Assembly (NCBI RefSeq): GCF_003217095.1
Contig: NZ_QJSR01000002.1
Span: forward strand, 310,001 to 374,000
Length of the DNA: 64,000 bases
Source of the DNA: Rhizobium sp. PP-CC-3A-592
Lineage (GTDB): Bacteria > Pseudomonadota > Alphaproteobacteria > Rhizobiales > Rhizobiaceae
Reading direction: 5' to 3'
Shown: piece by piece, positions 60,990-64,000 of the stretch
How the letters are laid out: each line of letters opens with the position of its first letter
Numbering within the stretch: the first letter of the stretch is position 1
Notes under the pieces: model-generated
Told to the model about the DNA's origin: nothing
What the model saw: the letters and a program-made list of their open reading frames with translations, nothing else
Database searches by the model: none
Program-made: the position numbers and the translations under genes

Positions 60990-63839
60990 TCACTGGCCGA
61001 GCCGTTCGAGCAGCGCCGGGATATGGACCTGATCGGCCTTGTAGTTGCCGGTGAGCATGTACATCATGATGTTGACGCCCGAGCGGAACGCATATTCGCG
61101 CTGCATCTCGTCCGGCGGCACGGTCGGCAGCAGCGGCGCGCCATTGTCGTCGGTCGCCCATGCGCCCGCCAGATCATTGCCCGTGATCATGATCGGCGAC
61201 ACCCCGTCGCCAGAGCGGGCAGGGCGTTCCGATTGCTCGCTTGTGCTCTGCGGCTGCGCCTCGATCCACAACGGACTGCCGGTATAGCGGCCGGGGAAGG
61301 ACGTGAGCAGGTAGAACGACTTGGTCAGCACATTGTCGGTCGGCACGGGTTCGAGCGGGGGAATGTCGAGATCCGCCAGAATGGCCTGCAGGCGCTCGGT
61401 GTTCGGGCTCGTGCCGGAGGCGGCCGATAGGGAGGAGAGCTGGTCGCGCGTGTCGAAGAGCACGGTACCGCCTGCGCGCATATAGGCATCGATCCGGCTG
61501 ATGGCGGCAGGGCTCGGCATTTCGGCGTTGGCGGAAATCGGCCAGTAGATCAGCGAGTAGAACGACAACTCGTCCTTGGAGATATCGAGGCCGACAGGCG
61601 CGCCGGGCTCCAGCGTCGTGCGGTAGGTCAGGAACTCGGTGAGGCCGGCAAGTCCGCGCTCGGAGATGCGGTCGACCTCGCTCTCGCCGGTGACGACATA
61701 GGCCAGATGCGTATTGTCGAGATGGCCGAGAATCTCTTCGTCGCCGGGACGCGTATCGTCAATGGGACCTTGCGCGGGCGCTGTCGGCGCCTGTGCATGT
61801 GCGGGCTGAGGCGAAAGGACGCTGGCGCCGAGGGCGGTCACACCGATGACCAGCATGGCGGTTGCCGTGCGCAGGCGGTTGGTGCGCGTGAACGTGCCGG
61901 CCATGAAGAGGACGATCAGCGTATCCACCATCAGGAGAACCAGAGCAGCGGTGAAGAGAGCCGGTTTCATCGACCAGGCCTCACTGCCGATCAGGGCTTC
62001 GCTCGTATAGGGCATCGGCAGGTCCGTGCTTTCGATCGGACGCAAGGTCGCATCCCGGGGCAGGAGATTGAGCGCGACGAAGCCTTCTTCGGAGCCGTAG
62101 AGGCCGGGTGGATGCTCCACATCGGCCACGGGCGTCACGCCGGCCGCGATCTCCAGCGGACGCGCGCCGCCGCTTTCAGTGACGAGCGTGCCGTCGGCAT
62201 TCATCAGGCGGTAGGGCGGCAGGGCCTGTGCCGCAGCACCGCCTTCGCTGGTGACGCCGCCGCTGCGCGACAGCTGCACGACGCGGCGCAACATTTCCAC
62301 GAAATCGCCCGAGATCGGCAGGTTCGACCATGTCGCCTCGGCGCTGACATGGAAGAGAACGATGCGGCCCGCACCAAGGGTGCGCGTGGTGACGAGCGGC
62401 GTGCCGTCGGCAAGGCTTGCCCAGGTGCGCTGCGAGAGGTCGGCCGTGGGCTCGGCCAGCACCTGCCGGTTGACGGTAATGCCTTCCGGGCGCGGCATGC
62501 CGGCAAAGGGGCTGGTGGCCGGATAGGGCGCGAGCGGCTGGGGCTCGGACCAGGAGAGGGTGCCGCCAAGCGCGCGTTCGCCCTGGCGCAGGCGCACCGG
62601 CACCAGCGGGTCATCGGCCGGGGCGGCGGCAAGGCGCGGGCCGGCGAAGCGTACCAGCGTGCCGCCGTTCTGGATCCAGCGCGTTATGGCCGGTGTCGTG
62701 TCTTCCGGCAGGCGGCCGATATCGGCCATAATGACCATCGACGGCTTTTGCTCGAGAAGCTGCGGCAGCGCGACGGCGAGGTCGGTCTCCGTCGGCTGGG
62801 CGAGGTCGGCATAGGGCGCCAGCGCGCGGTTGATGTAGTAAAGCGGCGACAGAAGCGGCTGCGACTGGTCGCGTGCCTCGCCGGAGAGAAGCGCCACCCG
62901 GCGGCGGCGGAAGCCGTCGTCCAAGAGATAGGTGCTGCCCGCGGTGGCAAGGCCGTCGATGCCGATGCGCGCGAAATCGTTGCGCAGTTCGAACGGCGCC
63001 GTCAGCGTGCCCGAGGCAGTGGCTTCACCCGCTGGGAAGACGATGCTGCCGTTCGAGATGGCCCGGCCGCGCGTGTCGAAGGCGGTGAGCGCCACGGTGC
63101 GGGGCGCCGCACTCTCAAGCCGCGTCGCGGTGATGCGCATGGCATCGGCCTCGTTGACGGCGCCGGTCAGCGCGATCGCATCACCGCCATCGCCCTCGAC
63201 CAGCCGCAGGTTTTGCGGAGACAGGGACGCGAGATCGCGCATGACGGTGTCGTCTCCCGACGCGATGCCGTCGCTGATGAAGGCGAGCGTCCCGGGGGGC
63301 GTGTCGTCGAGCCCGGTGCGCAAAGCCGCGACGGCCTCCGTGCGGTTCGGGCGCAGTGGGCGTGGGGCGGCGGCGGCCAGCCGGGTGCGGGCGGCGGTGG
63401 CGGTGCCGGGCACGCCGTCATTCTCGCGCTCCGCGGAAAAAACGATGGAAACCGGAACGTCGGCGGATTCGGCCTCCGTGATCAGGGCATCGGCTGTGCG
63501 CACGCGGCGCTCCCAGTCGTTCGCCGTCGCCCAGCCGTTGTCGATGACCAGCGCCAGCGGCCCTGAAGACGACAGCGTGCCGACTCGGGGATTGACGACC
63601 GGATCGGCGATGGCGAGGATGATCAACGCCGCCATGAGCATCCGCAAGGCGGTCAGCCACCACGGGCTTTTGGAGGGCGTCTCCTCGCGCTTCAACACGC
63701 CCGCGAGAATGCGCAGCGGCGGGAAGACCTCGGTCACGGGTTTGGGCGGCGTCAGCCGCAGCAGCCACCAGATCGTGGGCAGCGCGACCAGCGCCGCGAG
63801 CATCAACGGGCTGGAAAAGACGAAGGGCAGGAAGCTCAT
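60990..63839 (-). CDS. DUF4159 membrane protein with BatA-like N-terminus
   Basis: Encodes 949 residues. The first 80 residues have a BatA-type double helix (FSSPLMLAALVALPTIWWLLRLTPPKP ... WWLTALRMLMAALIILAIADPVVNPR), then a periplasmic vWA-like region (SSGPLALVIDNGWATANDWERRV), two more helices near 690-740, and the C-terminal DUF4159 domain (LAYVVTGESEVDRISERGLAGLTEFLTYRTTLEPGAPVGLDISKDELSFYSLIYWPI, AYMRAGGTVLFDTRDQ). DUF4159 is often next to DUF58. Its start overlaps the DUF58 gene stop (ATGA). Function as a whole unknown. Confidence 0.82.
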   Translation of the reverse strand: MSFLPFVFSSPLMLAALVALPTIWWLLRLTPPKPVTEVFPPLRILAGVLKREETPSKSPWWLTALRMLMAALIILAIADPVVNPRVGTLSSSGPLALVIDNGWATANDWERRVRTADALITEAESADVPVSIVFSAERENDGVPGTATAARTRLAAAAPRPLRPNRTEAVAALRTGLDDTPPGTLAFISDGIASGDDTVMRDLASLSPQNLRLVEGDGGDAIALTGAVNEADAMRITATRLESAAPRTVALTAFDTRGRAISNGSIVFPAGEATASGTLTAPFELRNDFARIGIDGLATAGSTYLLDDGFRRRRVALLSGEARDQSQPLLSPLYYINRALAPYADLAQPTETDLAVALPQLLEQKPSMVIMADIGRLPEDTTPAITRWIQNGGTLVRFAGPRLAAAPADDPLVPVRLRQGERALGGTLSWSEPQPLAPYPATSPFAGMPRPEGITVNRQVLAEPTADLSQRTWASLADGTPLVTTRTLGAGRIVLFHVSAEATWSNLPISGDFVEMLRRVVQLSRSGGVTSEGGAAAQALPPYRLMNADGTLVTESGGARPLEIAAGVTPVADVEHPPGLYGSEEGFVALNLLPRDATLRPIESTDLPMPYTSEALIGSEAWSMKPALFTAALVLLMVDTLIVLFMAGTFTRTNRLRTATAMLVIGVTALGASVLSPQPAHAQAPTAPAQGPIDDTRPGDEEILGHLDNTHLAYVVTGESEVDRISERGLAGLTEFLTYRTTLEPGAPVGLDISKDELSFYSLIYWPISANAEMPSPAAISRIDAYMRAGGTVLFDTRDQLSSLSAASGTSPNTERLQAILADLDIPPLEPVPTDNVLTKSFYLLTSFPGRYTGSPLWIEAQPQSTSEQSERPARSGDGVSPIMITGNDLAGAWATDDNGAPLLPTVPPDEMQREYAFRSGVNIMMYMLTGNYKADQVHIPALLERLGQ

Positions 63840-64000
63840 AGCTGGCCCCCATGCGTGGCGCGTCCGGGCATGCCGGACAGGTGCATGTGGACGGAAACGA
63901 GGGCCTCGGAAGCGAGATGGTCGGTGCGGTGGGGAATGAAGGTCCAGCCCATGTGGCGCAGGCCCTCGCCCAGGCTGTCACGCCGCGCGAAGTAGGCGCG
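63836..64000 (-). CDS. DUF58 domain protein, C-terminal end only (runs off right edge)
   Basis: Last 54 codons of a gene whose product ends R-A-Y-F-A-R-R-D-S-L-G-E-G-L-R-H-M-G-W, then SVHMHLSGMPGRATHGGQL. This matches the tail of DUF58 (BatA/MoxR-associated) proteins and the operon order DUF58-DUF4159. Most of the gene lies outside the window, so family identity rests partly on context. Confidence 0.7.
   Translation of the reverse strand, partial: RAYFARRDSLGEGLRHMGWTFIPHRTDHLASEALVSVHMHLSGMPGRATHGGQL

Noticed and set aside
61707-63566. Rightward 619-codon frame opposite the DUF4159 gene
   Set aside because: Long antisense frames are common at this GC content; the leftward DUF4159 protein has real domains and operon context.
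1-64000. CRISPR array, tRNA, rRNA, prophage or insertion sequence
   Set aside because: No direct-repeat/spacer series, no cloverleaf or rRNA sequence, and no transposase or phage protein was seen on either strand.

Overview
The window is a GC-rich chromosomal stretch of an alphaproteobacterium, almost certainly a member of the Rhizobiaceae (Rhizobium, Agrobacterium, Ensifer or Shinella type). Pointers are a NolR-type ArsR regulator, a BacA/SbmA peptide transporter, a fused TrpE-TrpG anthranilate synthase preceded by a 14-residue trpL peptide ending in Trp-Trp-Trp-Ala-Arg, a choXWV choline importer, an AglA-type alpha-glucosidase, and short palindromic intergenic repeats of the rhizobial mosaic kind. 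Genus and species cannot be fixed from the sequence alone. I see no phage, insertion sequence, rRNA, tRNA or CRISPR array.

Layout. 1-3050: start of a DEAD-box RNA helicase running off the left edge, then a divergent tRNA-modification pair (MnmD methyltransferase and an MnmC(o)-like FAD enzyme). 3100-17600: a purine-degradation region. puuE-uraD-allA-uraH read rightward; guaD-puuD and xdhA-xdhB-xdhC read leftward, with a LysR regulator, a DUF2442/DUF4160 pair and a DUF1127-like small gene between them. Together they take guanine and hypoxanthine/xanthine through urate, 5-hydroxyisourate, OHCU and allantoin to allantoate; AllA acts later, but the allantoate-hydrolysing step is not in the window. 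An adenine deaminase lies apart at 30.4-32.1 kb. 17.8-29.6 kb: mixed housekeeping and transport genes (LLM flavoprotein, map, MFS carrier, bacA, secreted polysaccharide deacetylase, NnrU, TPR protein with der, kdgK, aglA). 29.7-36.9 kb: a PIN toxin/antitoxin pair, adenine deaminase, two esterases, a class III aminotransferase, nolR and a HugZ-like gene. 37.0-40.1 kb: choXWV. 40.4-48 kb: thymidine kinase, a c-type cytochrome, DUF2333, an extensin-like protein, the trpL-trpE(G) attenuation unit, and a CDF transporter overlapping queF. 48-58.9 kb: DUF2076, HupE, a ClpP paralogue, a second VapBC-type module, leuA with a probable leucine leader peptide, an ECF sigma/anti-sigma pair, metallophosphoesterase, glutathionyl-hydroquinone reductase, GNAT and alpha/beta hydrolase genes. 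58.9-64 kb: part of a MoxR-associated operon (DUF58, DUF4159 and a vWA/GATase-like membrane protein) running off the right edge.

The most interesting non-coding signals are two amino-acid leader peptides, trpL and a putative leuL. Each starts about six or seven bases after a plausible -10 box, so both may be leaderless. Others are a NolR-type operator in front of nolR itself, a three-unit palindromic mosaic block after queF with a sister copy abutting the lldD stop codon, and a 16-bp perfect palindrome between choX and tdk.

No gene cluster here looks like a wholly new defence or secretion system. Candidates for under-described biology are the leaderless leuL leader, the DUF4160/DUF2442-HTH pair and the split MnmD/MnmC(o) pair.
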